From CAYGHG01 sp964349515 (GTDB taxonomy: Bacteria; Oederibacteriota; PGYV01; CAYGHG01): a stretch of DNA of 25,960 nucleotides. A program made the position numbers and the translations under genes. Position 1 is the first letter of the stretch. Every line of letters begins with the position of its first letter. Below are positions 17,101 to 23,832 of the stretch, one piece after another. The notes under the pieces are model-generated. The model made no database searches. It saw only the letters and a program-made list of their open reading frames with translations, and was not told where the DNA came from. The stretch covers positions 1 through 25,960 of the forward strand of contig CAYGHG010000029.1 of the NCBI GenBank assembly GCA_964349515.1, given 5' to 3'.

Positions 17101-17723
17101 GGCGCCATCCATGATGTATATTTTCTGTAATCACCCGCGTCAAACCACCCTTTTGTAATGTCACGCTCGGTGCCTGCTTGTATTCCGCCAAGAGACGCAT
17201 CGTAGAGCAGTGCTGTTAACTGCTGCGTATGTCCGAGCGCATGAGTCCAGACCCCCTCAGCGTAAGGCGCTGTCTTTGCTATGTTTGAGCGGTTGTAATA
17301 GTAAGACTTCAATGAAGCCGCGAGAGCGCCGTTATAAATATTATTTCCGATTTCAAAGTCGTACGACTGCCTGTCATTGGCCGGGTCATAAATGTGATAT
17401 GTTCCTGTGGTTGTAAATGATGTAAAATTTCCCTGCCATACCCTGTCCCCCGAAAACGTGGTGTCTGTCGCGCCGCCGTTCCAGTCAGAGAGCGTAATTG
17501 TCTGCATTACTGCGTTATCAGACGACCGCCTGAGCTGTACAGTTGCCCCGGGTATGTATGTTATTGCGGAATCATAACCGGTTATAGGGTTTTTTATCAT
17601 AAACCACTTTGCCGACGCGGGCCGGTAACCTATCTGGTCAACTACAATCATGTCGCTTGTAGGCGCGGAGAATAGTATCGAAGTAAGAAAAAGGCACATA
17701 ATAGATAGTATTAGTTTTCGCAA
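14109..17723 (-). CDS. Secreted multidomain GH9 glucanase, end obscured by gap
   Basis: This is a large secreted endoglucanase-type enzyme, about 1,200 residues. I prefer a TTG start at 17723 (product MRKLIL...): GAGG lies 6 bases before it, whereas that site falls inside the gene if the ATG at 17735 is used. A signal peptide covers about 1-20. A CelD_N-type Ig domain (about 25-125) contains VVDQIGYRP. The GH9 catalytic domain (about 130-625) has GWFDAGDYRKY (192-202) with the catalytic Asp pair, HYYHGRNATAFCYLTQ, and a TENSTGYQ glutamate near 609. A Thr/Pro linker precedes a CBM-like jelly-roll domain (about 670-835). A 250-residue Thr/Pro linker then leads to a C-terminal domain of about 100 residues beginning SAPNPV and ending AGVYYGVVEAK, like FlgD/type-IX-style tails. 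The stretch after the N run (KITGLFFG) is probably not translated. Confidence 0.92.
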   Translation of the reverse strand: MRKLILSIMCLFLTSILFSAPTSDMIVVDQIGYRPASAKWFMIKNPITGYDSAITYIPGATVQLRRSSDNAVMQTITLSDWNGGATDTTFSGDRVWQGNFTSFTTTGTYHIYDPANDRQSYDFEIGNNIYNGALAASLKSYYYNRSNIAKTAPYAEGVWTHALGHTQQLTALLYDASLGGIQAGTERDITKGWFDAGDYRKYTSWMAPVIWDLAYAYEWYPDRFSDASNIPESGNGVPDILDEIKWEIDWMLNMQETNAAAPGFGALYSGAFVVNGINGTGNGIGDPSTEDRPYFYANYSTAATASGAAAFAIGARLFAAYESAYPGYSAALLIAAERAWAFLQANPGNIQYNHTNFQNAEANQGASGDNQLRFMAAAELYRATGIIEYRNYCDTNYNNANTTDGTHQPINNNYFETGASTTMQRGLVSYCMAPGATASVVNTIKTAVRNGIEWNVTARINNCPYKAHMWPGHYTWGSNAMKANWGNLVQYGIELSVNPANDALYREVAEEYLHYYHGRNATAFCYLTQSQLFGADKSITEIYHGWFHHGTPLDANPAPGFLAGGPNQFFSPDASYGGTIEPPQNQPPMKAYRDWNTSWPQNSWEVTENSTGYQSRHILLNAAFAGPAGPAPTNTPTLTHTPFAGTPTLTYTRTPTPSVTMTSTLTPIPCDVIIYDGETASTNLAAGGSWIWPDGSVSEVTTTANSPTRSMRINFVWAADWYCGFGFNWANWGTSSPRILDASQAVSLDFWIRSDTGTETSITIQLSDSADLSSNSVNLTSYLPSGATTTWQKVSVPMSVFTGIDKTALWEFRLAFGGSISGDKVIYIDDISFGLPCGPAQTPTNTPTITNTAVISPTFTGTPTPTTTGTYTRTATSTATLTSTPLNTASPTPSSTATNTNTLVVSATFTPTHTHTATPTSTFTFTGTPTGTATSSFTATTTPTYTITETHTVSPTETEYAGTPTDTYTPTVTNTAEDTATATPTNTATPADTYTSTATVTVTSSNTTVSTATNTPTLTNTVENPTFTMTATMTWTQQNTATFTATPTATLTSTPSATRTSTPTRTRTPTVTRTATPGATATATTVPDAVKLAVSYAQSAPNPVISPQAGQAIRVDFRVSQACETVYLHMYTSAFRRVASVSLAQMCTAGFHSRDAAVPGIEKIAAGVYYGVVEAKNSRGDKEKSRPFVILIXXXXKITGLFFG
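14115..14135 (-). terminator. Possible right arm of a terminator, left arm lost in the gap
   Basis: On the minus strand, just past the N run, the sequence reads AACGGGGTTGTTTTTT, a GC-rich arm followed by a T run as in the 3' half of an intrinsic terminator. A matching AACCCCGTT arm would fall inside the 10-N gap. This is inference from half a hairpin. Confidence 0.4.
14136..14145. other. Assembly gap (10 N)
   Basis: Ten N bases interrupt the end of the GH9 gene. The round number suggests a placeholder of unknown true length, so the reading frame across it is not reliable. Confidence 0.98.
14465..15210 (-). repeat. Thr/Pro-rich linker-coding low-complexity region
   Basis: About 250 codons of imperfect Thr-Pro-Thr-x-Thr repeats lie inside the GH9 gene, between the CBM-like domain and the C-terminal domain. 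Codons vary, so this is a protein-level repeat rather than a clean DNA satellite. Such linkers are typically flexible and glycosylated in secreted polysaccharide-degrading enzymes. The Val/Gly-rich open frames seen on the opposite strand are its shadows. Confidence 0.9.
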
Positions 17724-17841
17724 ATTGCACCTCATTTATTATTTGTATATATGATAACAAAAAGCCTTTAGAAGTAGCGATTTTTTTGTTTTACAAATAA
17801 AATAGGTTTCAGGATACAGAACGCAAATCGAACCGTTTTAC

Positions 17842-18705
17842 CTAATTTACACCCTTCCACTTGTTATACCACCCTTTTAACAAATGTATAAACTCAGATG
17901 TTGCCTTTTGCTGCCCTTCGGCAGAGGGATGGTCATCCCCTGGCGAGGATATGTAATAGAGCGTATTGCTGCCGTTGTTTACAACGTGTTCCTCGTAGCC
18001 GCCGTTTATCCTGTGGTGGTTGTCCGGATGGGTCAGAACATTGTAATAATCATAGGCATAGACGTTGCGGGGCGAGTAGTTTTTAAGCCAGCCGTTGTTT
18101 CTGTCAGCGAGCCAGTTTGCAAGTTCTCGCGTGAGGGCAGGCGTCGGCAATGTCTGTCTTGGCGGAGGTATTATCAGTATAAAAAGTTTGTCGCTGCGGG
18201 ACGCAAAATAAGCAAGCAGCGAGTTGTAAATTGCCTTCTCGTCGGAAATAAAATCCCCCACATCACTCATGGGATAACAGGATTTAAACATCACTATTTC
18301 ATTTTCTGCCGGCGGGTTGTAAATATTATTTGTATAAGCAGAGTTCAGATGGTTTGCAAAAACATAAGGCATTACCGTTGAGTTAAACCAGCAGGGCCAG
18401 TCAGGCGTGTCTGTCCGGTCCCCTATCTGGGTATTGCCGCAGCCGTCAGGCACGGCGCCTGCCTGCCATCCGTAATCTGTTTCCGTAACGTAAAAATTGT
18501 TCGCATTGAGATAAAGCCCGAGGTTGCCGTAATCACTCTGAAGCCAGTGCCCGCCTGTGGAGTGATGTATAAAAATCATCTTTACCGTTGAAGCGGGGGC
18601 GGAAGTATTGAGCATCTCGTTATACGGAGTGTTTGGATTGTTGTCAGAACAGGAAACAGCCAGAACAAACAAAAACATAAAAGCGGCCGCAACTGATTTT
18701 TTCAT
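17842..18705 (-). CDS. SGNH/GDSL-like lipoprotein hydrolase
   Basis: This 287-residue product has a signal peptide ending V-S-C, with lipidation Cys at 19, so it is a predicted envelope lipoprotein. After the anchor comes MIFIHHSTGGHWL (43-55). The Ser at 49 sits where the block I nucleophile of SGNH/GDSL esterases lies, but the usual GDS is replaced by HHST. Near the C terminus GDDHPSAEGQQKA (256-268) matches the block V Asp-x-x-His region, in a form with D257/D258 and H259. Residues FILIIPPPR and NVYAYDYYNVL support the alpha/beta SGNH fold. The substrate is not evident; a carbohydrate esterase is plausible beside the GH9 gene. AGGGGAA precedes the ATG. The 118 bases between it and the GH9 gene show no gene and no clear terminator. 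Confidence 0.7.
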   Translation of the reverse strand: MKKSVAAAFMFLFVLAVSCSDNNPNTPYNEMLNTSAPASTVKMIFIHHSTGGHWLQSDYGNLGLYLNANNFYVTETDYGWQAGAVPDGCGNTQIGDRTDTPDWPCWFNSTVMPYVFANHLNSAYTNNIYNPPAENEIVMFKSCYPMSDVGDFISDEKAIYNSLLAYFASRSDKLFILIIPPPRQTLPTPALTRELANWLADRNNGWLKNYSPRNVYAYDYYNVLTHPDNHHRINGGYEEHVVNNGSNTLYYISSPGDDHPSAEGQQKATSEFIHLLKGWYNKWKGVN

Positions 18706-18730
18706 TTAAATTCCCCTTTCATTTTTTTAC

Positions 18731-18739
18731 ATTTTATCA
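18731..18739 (-). promoter_or_regulatory. Weak candidate promoter of the SGNH lipoprotein gene
   Basis: On the minus strand, TGATAAAAT forms an extended -10 (TG-A-TAAAAT) 25 bases upstream of the ATG at 18705. No recognisable -35 box is present. Confidence 0.35.
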
Positions 18740-18780
18740 CATCCGGGGGAATGAGAAAGCTAATTTTAACTGCTAAAAAA

Positions 18781-19149
18781 TTACATTGTCATTTCTTTTG
18801 AAATCCAGGCCCTCGCTTCATCAACATCCATAAAAGCCTCAAAATTCACCCCTTTGCACCTGCCCACTTCGGCACAAAAACACTCTCCTTCGGTCGGCCC
18901 GGTGCATCGCACTATCGCCACGCGCCTGTAATCGCCGCAAATCGCGGTTATAATGCGTATAAACTCAAATGCCTCAATTACTCCGACACTCTCGCTGACC
19001 CCGGTAAAATCAAGAATAAAACCGCTCAATACGGAAGGCGGTATTTCAGCCCTGATAGCATCCGCACCGGTTTTAAGGGCATCTATGGAAAAGAGGCCTT
19101 CAAAAGTTATCAAAACATGATTTGATTCAACACTGACGGTAAAGCGCAT
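18781..19149 (-). CDS. Small STAS-like protein, Cys-rich
   Basis: This 122-residue cytoplasmic protein has no signal peptide. The alternation of strands and helices (FTVSVESNHVLITFEG, SGFILDFTGV, a helix at 57-70, RRVAIVRCTG, a C-terminal DVDEARAWI helix) resembles STAS or SpoIIAA-like folds, and DFTG sits where STAS proteins carry the regulatory loop. The assignment is tentative. Five Cys are present (71, 82, 90, 92, 98), four of them within 17 residues (C-x7-C-x-C-x5-C), which is unusual for STAS domains and could indicate metal or redox sensing. It starts one base after the stop of the AraC-type gene, so the two are translationally linked. I infer a regulatory partner or output of that regulator. 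Confidence 0.65.
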   Translation of the reverse strand: MRFTVSVESNHVLITFEGLFSIDALKTGADAIRAEIPPSVLSGFILDFTGVSESVGVIEAFEFIRIITAICGDYRRVAIVRCTGPTEGECFCAEVGRCKGVNFEAFMDVDEARAWISKEMTM

Positions 19150-19150
19150 T

Positions 19151-20020
19151 TTATCTGCCGCCTTTCACGGGTATCAGTATGTCCGCTCCCAGGCCTTCAC
19201 CTATATTGAACCTGTTTTCAGAAGCTATTATTATGTGTTTTATCTCTTTATGACGCGCGCTGTTGCAGAATATCCTCCAGAAGCTCGCGGGAATCAGATC
19301 AGGGCGGCCGCTGTGCCTGTAGCTGTAATAAACGCCGCCACTGATTACAGCCGTATTGCCCCCGGATTCTTTTGCAGCCCTTTGATAACCCGCGGTTATT
19401 TTCAGTTCCGTTTCTTTGTTTACGGCCGGCAGAGGGCAGCCTCCGGCGCTGATCACGGTATACAGCGTCTCACCGCTGCCGCGCCGGCTGCCCTGTTTAC
19501 CCGTCATTATGGAAAAAGAAAGTTTTATTCCCGCAGGCACTGCATTTTTGAGTTTTGCCGTCTCTGTAAAGGCAATCAATCTGATTTTTTTAAGGGTGAT
19601 TTTGGCAGGTTTCAGGCTTATTCCTCCGGAGAGTATGTGCCTTATTTCTGAATCCTTCATCCTGCCGCGCTCTAAAAAAGTCATTTTCAGCCTGTTTTTC
19701 CTGTACTGTTCGGGAGAAATACCGTAGTGTTGTTTAAAGGCTCTGGAAAAAGCACTCTGCATCTCCCATCCGTTTTCAGCACACAGAACGTTTATAGTCT
19801 TTTTAGTTTCAACCATTTTTTCGGCAATTAAAGAAAGCCTGCGTTTTCTGGCGTATGAAGCGGGGGTTTCATTGAAAAGCATTTTAAAAACCCTCCACAG
19901 GTTGTCTTTTGACATGCCCGCAGCCGCCGATACCTCGGCATAGGAGAATTTTTTTCTGACGTTTTTTTCTATGCAGGCTACAGCCCGTTTTATGTTTGAA
20001 AAATACCTTATGTTATTCAT
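19151..20020 (-). CDS. AraC-family regulator with C-terminal GyrI-like domain
   Basis: This 289-residue protein has its DNA-binding half first. Two helix-turn-helix motifs lie in about 8-110: FSYAEVSAAAGMSKDNLWRVF (26-46), then INVLCAENGWEMQSAFSRAF with GISPEQYRK (76-108). The C-terminal half (about 135-289), with ISLKPAKITLKKIRLIAFTE, AGYQRAAKE, ISGGVYYSYRHSG and GADILIPV, matches the GyrI/Rob-type effector-binding fold, which binds small molecules. This order is the Rob/SoxS-like arrangement, reversed from AraC itself. No Shine-Dalgarno site precedes the ATG at 20020 and the preceding bases are very AT-rich. The Cys-rich small protein follows one base downstream. The target and ligand are unknown. 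Confidence 0.88.
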   Translation of the reverse strand: MNNIRYFSNIKRAVACIEKNVRKKFSYAEVSAAAGMSKDNLWRVFKMLFNETPASYARKRRLSLIAEKMVETKKTINVLCAENGWEMQSAFSRAFKQHYGISPEQYRKNRLKMTFLERGRMKDSEIRHILSGGISLKPAKITLKKIRLIAFTETAKLKNAVPAGIKLSFSIMTGKQGSRRGSGETLYTVISAGGCPLPAVNKETELKITAGYQRAAKESGGNTAVISGGVYYSYRHSGRPDLIPASFWRIFCNSARHKEIKHIIIASENRFNIGEGLGADILIPVKGGR

Positions 20021-20076
20021 AATTAAGATTAATATATACTTTTATTGCCTGAAAGTAATTAACATTTTCCGTAATT

Positions 20077-21597
20077 TTAGCGCCTTACCTTTGGGATTTT
20101 CCTGTACATTACGAGCCTCGGAAGCCTCTCGCCGCCGTCATAATCGTGGTTTACGAGGTCTTCCCTGTTTTCCCAGTACTTATCAGGGCAGTCAAACCTG
20201 ACGGCTTCATACATGGCCGCGTCAAGATTTTCAGCCACATAACGTGCCGATACCCGCTCCATTTCAGTCAGCTTGATTTCTTTCATAATTATGTAATCCG
20301 GTTCTCCCGCCTCTTCTACCGGTCCGCCCGTAAGGCCGCCGTAAACTTTCAGTTTTGTATAAAGTTTAAACGGCAAATCAGGGTATGTCACGAGCAGCTT
20401 TTCTCCCGGTTTGGAATTGGTATTTAAATACTCTACCGCACACCGGGCAGATTCGCCGGGTGTTTTAATAACCCCCGCCGCGGCCTTATGTATGGGGCCG
20501 GCCGCTATAAACGCGGCTATTACTGCCGCGCCCAATATTTTATTTTTTCCGTACAAAACAGAAGCTGAAACGCAGCCCAAATATACAAGCGGCACTATGA
20601 TACAGGCCAGGTTTCTGTAGGCAAAGCTTATCCCGGAGAAAAAAGGCAGGCTGATAAGCGATACTGCAACAAACATAATGCTTACGGCGGTTAACGGGCT
20701 TATTTGCCGCAGGATATTTTTTTTATCCCTGCAGCAAATCACACAGGCCGCAACTGCGGTGGGAATCATAAAAAACGGAAACAGATACTTTATTGTGTAC
20801 ACACCGTAGGTAATAAAAGCATTCAGATAAATTTTAGGCGAAATAATCAGGCTCTGCCCCGTGCCATAGATAAAGAGGCTGAAAGGCAGAGAAAGCAAAA
20901 GAGGCGCCAACAGAGCCGCCGCCGTGGTTTTATCTTTAAAGCGGGCAAACAGCGCCTGATGAAACACCAAAGCGGATAAAAGAATGTAAAAATTCAGATA
21001 CATTGAATGAAAAAGAAAAAACAGGCTGACTGCGAGCAGTATTTTGTAACGGTTCCCGCCTTCCGCGGCCGCCGCCGCATAAAAGAATATTGAGGCTGCG
21101 CTGAAAAATATTGCGGGTGAATAGTATCTGCACTGCCTGGACAAAAGAATCAATGCCGCCGAAAAAGCCGCGGCAAAAGCGGCAAAAAGCGCGGCCCTGC
21201 GGCATCCTGTCAGCTTGAGCGTCATGAAATAGACAAGCACAACGGTAAGAAAACCAAACAACGCGAACGGAAAGCGGAAGGCAAAATCAGATTCGCCGAA
21301 AACACTGACAGAAGCCGCGGCAAGATAAAACTGGAGCCACGGGTGGTATTTCCAAAGAAGATTTTCCCCGTATTCAGCCCCGGCGTCCTGCGAAAAAGAA
21401 TGCACCCCGTCTGTCCCGTAAGGCAGCCCCTTTTCAACCACTGTTTTGGCAATAAGCGCGGTCTGCGCCTCATCCTGCCATAGCAGCCTGCCGTCCAGAT
21501 TATAAAACATGAAAAAGGCGGAAGACAGGAATACAAGAAAAGGCAGGGCGTATTTGCTCAAAACACCATTTATTACGCCTGTTTTAATGTCAGTCAC
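20077..21597 (-). CDS. Polytopic glycosyltransferase, GT39/ArnT-like (PMT_2)
   Basis: This inner-membrane protein of about 506 residues has roughly ten or more hydrophobic segments. After TM1 (about 17-33), LLWQDEAQTALIAKTV places the Asp-Glu pair (42-43) in the first extracytoplasmic loop, the hallmark of PMT/ArnT enzymes that move sugars from polyprenyl-phosphate donors. SRQCRYYSPA and FAYRNLACIIVP are typical of later loops. A soluble C-terminal part covers about 380-506. The start is GTG at 21597; it overlaps the thiE stop by 8 bases and lacks a strong Shine-Dalgarno site, so translation is likely coupled to thiE. Its place at the end of a thiamine operon is odd, and I see no thiamine-related motif. 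The acceptor (lipid A, glycan or protein) cannot be told. Confidence 0.85.
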   Translation of the reverse strand: MTDIKTGVINGVLSKYALPFLVFLSSAFFMFYNLDGRLLWQDEAQTALIAKTVVEKGLPYGTDGVHSFSQDAGAEYGENLLWKYHPWLQFYLAAASVSVFGESDFAFRFPFALFGFLTVVLVYFMTLKLTGCRRAALFAAFAAAFSAALILLSRQCRYYSPAIFFSAASIFFYAAAAAEGGNRYKILLAVSLFFLFHSMYLNFYILLSALVFHQALFARFKDKTTAAALLAPLLLSLPFSLFIYGTGQSLIISPKIYLNAFITYGVYTIKYLFPFFMIPTAVAACVICCRDKKNILRQISPLTAVSIMFVAVSLISLPFFSGISFAYRNLACIIVPLVYLGCVSASVLYGKNKILGAAVIAAFIAAGPIHKAAAGVIKTPGESARCAVEYLNTNSKPGEKLLVTYPDLPFKLYTKLKVYGGLTGGPVEEAGEPDYIIMKEIKLTEMERVSARYVAENLDAAMYEAVRFDCPDKYWENREDLVNHDYDGGERLPRLVMYRKIPKVRR

Positions 21598-22234
21598 GCC
21601 GGGCCTGCCTGATTATTTTTGAAAGCTCTTTGACCCTTTTTTCAATATCAGGCGCCATTGTTATTTCCGTAACCATTGCAAAAAGAGGGGCGCCCGCAGC
21701 TAAAGCCTGCGGTATGTTATGAGCCTTTATCCCGCCCATAACGGAAAAAGGCGTTTTTACAAAAGGAACAATCTTTTTAAGTTTTGATACTCCCAGAGGC
21801 TTATACTTGCCTGTATTTTTTGTCTTTGTAGCAAATACCGGCCCGATGTTGATATAATCAGCCCCCTCTTTCTGTGCCGCTCCCGCTTCAGACGCGCTGT
21901 GCGTAGAGCACCCTATTATTAAGCCCGGAAATTTCTCTTTTGCCTGCCTGACAGCCATGTCATCCTGCCCGAGATGAACGCCGTCAGCCTTTACCAAAGA
22001 GGCAATGTCCGCCCGGTCATTCATTATAAAAACGGTTTTGTATCTGTTTGTGAGCCTGCGGTACTTTTTTCCGAGCAAAATCAGCGCCTTGTCATCCATC
22101 TCTTTCTCGCGCATCTGAACAACAGCCACCCCGGCTTTGAGCACAGCCTCCAGCGTCTTAACAGCAGAGCCGTTCAAACAAAACTTCTCTGTAATTACAG
22201 CATAAATCCCGGAACGGGGAAATCTTTTTTTCAT
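21590..22234 (-). CDS. thiE: Thiamine-phosphate synthase ThiE
   Basis: This 214-residue TIM-barrel enzyme joins HMP pyrophosphate with carboxylated thiazole phosphate to give thiamine phosphate. The start at 22234 (MKKRFP) follows AGGAGATAT; the longer ATG at 22267 has no ribosome site. Conserved features are VVQMREKEMDD (38-48), IMNDRADIA (70-78), GVHLGQDD (85-92), CSTHS (109-113), GPVFATKTK (131-139) and VMGGI (165-169). It lies in the thi operon after thiS, with a 145-base spacer holding a heptamer array, and it overlaps the glycosyltransferase gene. It is controlled, with the operon, by the TPP riboswitch upstream of thiF. Confidence 0.96.
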   Translation of the reverse strand: MKKRFPRSGIYAVITEKFCLNGSAVKTLEAVLKAGVAVVQMREKEMDDKALILLGKKYRRLTNRYKTVFIMNDRADIASLVKADGVHLGQDDMAVRQAKEKFPGLIIGCSTHSASEAGAAQKEGADYINIGPVFATKTKNTGKYKPLGVSKLKKIVPFVKTPFSVMGGIKAHNIPQALAAGAPLFAMVTEITMAPDIEKRVKELSKIIRQARRD

Positions 22235-22326
22235 ATATCTCCTAATAAATACATTTAAAATTCGCAAACACTTTTAATGTTTCAAAATATTTCTTTAGTT
22301 TTATTCTATTTGTTTCTGTTGTCATT

Positions 22327-22368
22327 ATAGCTTATAGCTCATAGCTTATAGCTCATAGCTTATAGCTT
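22327..22368. repeat. Tandem heptamer array ATAGCTY (6 units) 3' of thiS
   Basis: The six units are ATAGCTT, ATAGCTC, ATAGCTT, ATAGCTC, ATAGCTT and ATAGCTT. The array ends 11 bases before the thiS stop codon position and is almost identical to the array at 8720-8761. It lies inside the thi operon between thiS and thiE. Confidence 0.92.
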
Positions 22369-22379
22369 ATTAATTGTCT

Positions 22380-22580
22380 TCACCCTCCTCCGACAAACCG
22401 CACCAGCTCCACCCTGTCCGCGTCTTTGAGTTTTGTTGCCTTAAAATCCTCCCGCTTAATGATAATCCCATTTACCTCAGCCACAGTAGTCTCTTCTTTA
22501 AGAGAGTACTTTGCAATAATCCCGGAAACAGTCGTATCGGATTCTATTGCCGTTTTTTCACCGTTTAACAGTATATTCAT
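22380..22580 (-). CDS. thiS: Sulfur carrier protein ThiS
   Basis: This 66-residue ubiquitin-fold protein begins MNILLNGEKT and ends FVGGG; the terminal Gly-Gly is adenylated and then thiocarboxylated to supply sulfur for the thiazole ring. The length is normal for ThiS. GGAG lies 6 bases before the ATG. Its partners ThiF, ThiG and ThiH are encoded just upstream in the same operon. The flanking spacers on both sides carry the heptamer word repeats. Confidence 0.95.
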   Translation of the reverse strand: MNILLNGEKTAIESDTTVSGIIAKYSLKEETTVAEVNGIIIKREDFKATKLKDADRVELVRFVGGG

Positions 22581-22619
22581 TTTTTTCTCCGTCTTAATGT
22601 ATTAGTCTTTGCCCCTAAC

Positions 22620-22679
22620 TTCTGTCTTCTGCCCTTAACTTTTGTCTTCTGTCTTAACTTCTGTCTTTTGTCTTCTGTC
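22620..22679. repeat. Heptamer word tract TTYTGTC with TTAAC spacers
   Basis: Plus-strand words are TTCTGTC, TTCTGCC, then CTTAAC, TTTTGTC, TTCTGTC, TTAAC, TTCTGTC, TTTTGTC and TTCTGTC. It leads through TTAAATTT into three ATAGCTY units. This is the same composite order as at 8679-8761. Confidence 0.88.
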
Positions 22680-22687
22680 TTAAATTT

Positions 22688-22708
22688 ATAGCTCATAGCT
22701 TATAGCTT
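22688..22708. repeat. Heptamer array ATAGCTY (3 units) 3' of thiH
   Basis: The units ATAGCTC, ATAGCTT and ATAGCTT end 11 bases before the thiH stop codon position. This is a shorter copy of the arrays 3' of secA and thiS. Confidence 0.88.
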
Positions 22709-22719
22709 AAATTTTAGTC

Positions 22720-23832
22720 CTATTTAAACGTCTTCTCCCAGTCCTTAAAAACCGCATAATACCCTCTTGCCCTTATCGCAGATGCCACCTCTTCAACGTT
22801 TCTGGTGTCATGCACGCTGAACTGCTCGCCTGAGGGTTCTTCAGAGCAGATTTCATAACCTCCGGGGCTGGTTTTAGAGCCTGCGCTCATTTTTGTGACT
22901 CCGAGCCCTGTCATGTTGTCCCTGAATTCAGCGCTCTCCCTCGTAGAAAGTGCTATTCCCGCCCTTTCCAGGCACAGCCTCGCGGCTATTATGTACTGCG
23001 CCAGCATTTTTTCACTTACAGGGTACAGGTTTACGTCAGTGCCTCTGGCTTGTGTAATCCTGGGAAAACTTAAACCTATGTCTGTCCTCCAGAATTTTTT
23101 TATCAGATACTTGGCATGGCCGAAAAGCATGAACATGTCGCGCGCCGGGTCATCAAGCCCGAGCAGCGCGCCTATCCCCACGGAGCGGAAGCCCGCCTCC
23201 GCAGCCCGCGCAGGCGCGAGAAGCCTGTAGTCAAAATCGCTCTTGGGCCCTTTTTGGTGTAGCTTCGCGTAAACATCCCTGTTATATGTTTCCTGATAGA
23301 TATAAAGCCCTGTAGCGCCGGCCTTTACGAGTTTTTCATAATCAGGCGTATCCATGGCAAAAACCTCAAGCGAAATCTGTGTGAACAATCCCGCGGCAAT
23401 CTTTACGATTTCTTCTATGTATGATACTCCCGCCTTTTGCGGGTGCTCGCCTGTGAGTATCAGTATGTTTTTCATTCCGGTTTTTGCTATGTTTTCCATC
23501 TCCCTGCGGGCTTCTTCAGTTGTCAGGGTTTTTCTTTCAACCGGCGAATTCACATTAAAGCCGCAGTACCTGCAGCTGTTGGAACATTCATTTGAAACAT
23601 ACAAGGGGATGTATAGGTTAATGTTATTTCCAAAATGGCGCGCCGTCAGTTCTTTTGCCTTAAGTGCCATCGCAGGCAGGTGTGAAGTGCTTTTTTCGGA
23701 CAACAATATCTTGATATCCTGCAGTGATTTTTCTTCCCTGTCAGCAGAGCTCATGACATCTGCCGCAGCATCATCTGATTTGGAATCAAAAAATGCGTTT
23801 AAGGACTCCAGCTCTTCGCTGAAAGATTTCAT
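22720..23832 (-). CDS. thiH: 2-iminoacetate synthase ThiH (tyrosine lyase)
   Basis: This 370-residue radical SAM enzyme splits tyrosine to dehydroglycine (2-iminoacetate) and p-cresol, supplying the glycine-derived part of the thiazole. The cluster motif CSNSCRYC gives C83, C87 and C90 (CxxxCxxC) inside YVSNECSNSCRYCGFN. LTGEHPQKAGVSYI, YQETYNRDVYAKLH and IGALLGLDD are typical ThiH stretches. The ATG at 23832 overlaps the thiG stop as ATGA; an in-frame GTG at 23844 is less likely. ThiH in place of the oxygen-dependent ThiO suggests an anaerobic lifestyle. Confidence 0.96.
   Translation of the reverse strand: MKSFSEELESLNAFFDSKSDDAAADVMSSADREEKSLQDIKILLSEKSTSHLPAMALKAKELTARHFGNNINLYIPLYVSNECSNSCRYCGFNVNSPVERKTLTTEEARREMENIAKTGMKNILILTGEHPQKAGVSYIEEIVKIAAGLFTQISLEVFAMDTPDYEKLVKAGATGLYIYQETYNRDVYAKLHQKGPKSDFDYRLLAPARAAEAGFRSVGIGALLGLDDPARDMFMLFGHAKYLIKKFWRTDIGLSFPRITQARGTDVNLYPVSEKMLAQYIIAARLCLERAGIALSTRESAEFRDNMTGLGVTKMSAGSKTSPGGYEICSEEPSGEQFSVHDTRNVEEVASAIRARGYYAVFKDWEKTFK

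Noticed and set aside
22240..22290. Internal promoter for thiE (minus strand TTGAAA with 17-base spacing to AATTTT)
   Set aside because: The -10 match is only 3 of 6 and the operon promoter with riboswitch already accounts for expression.
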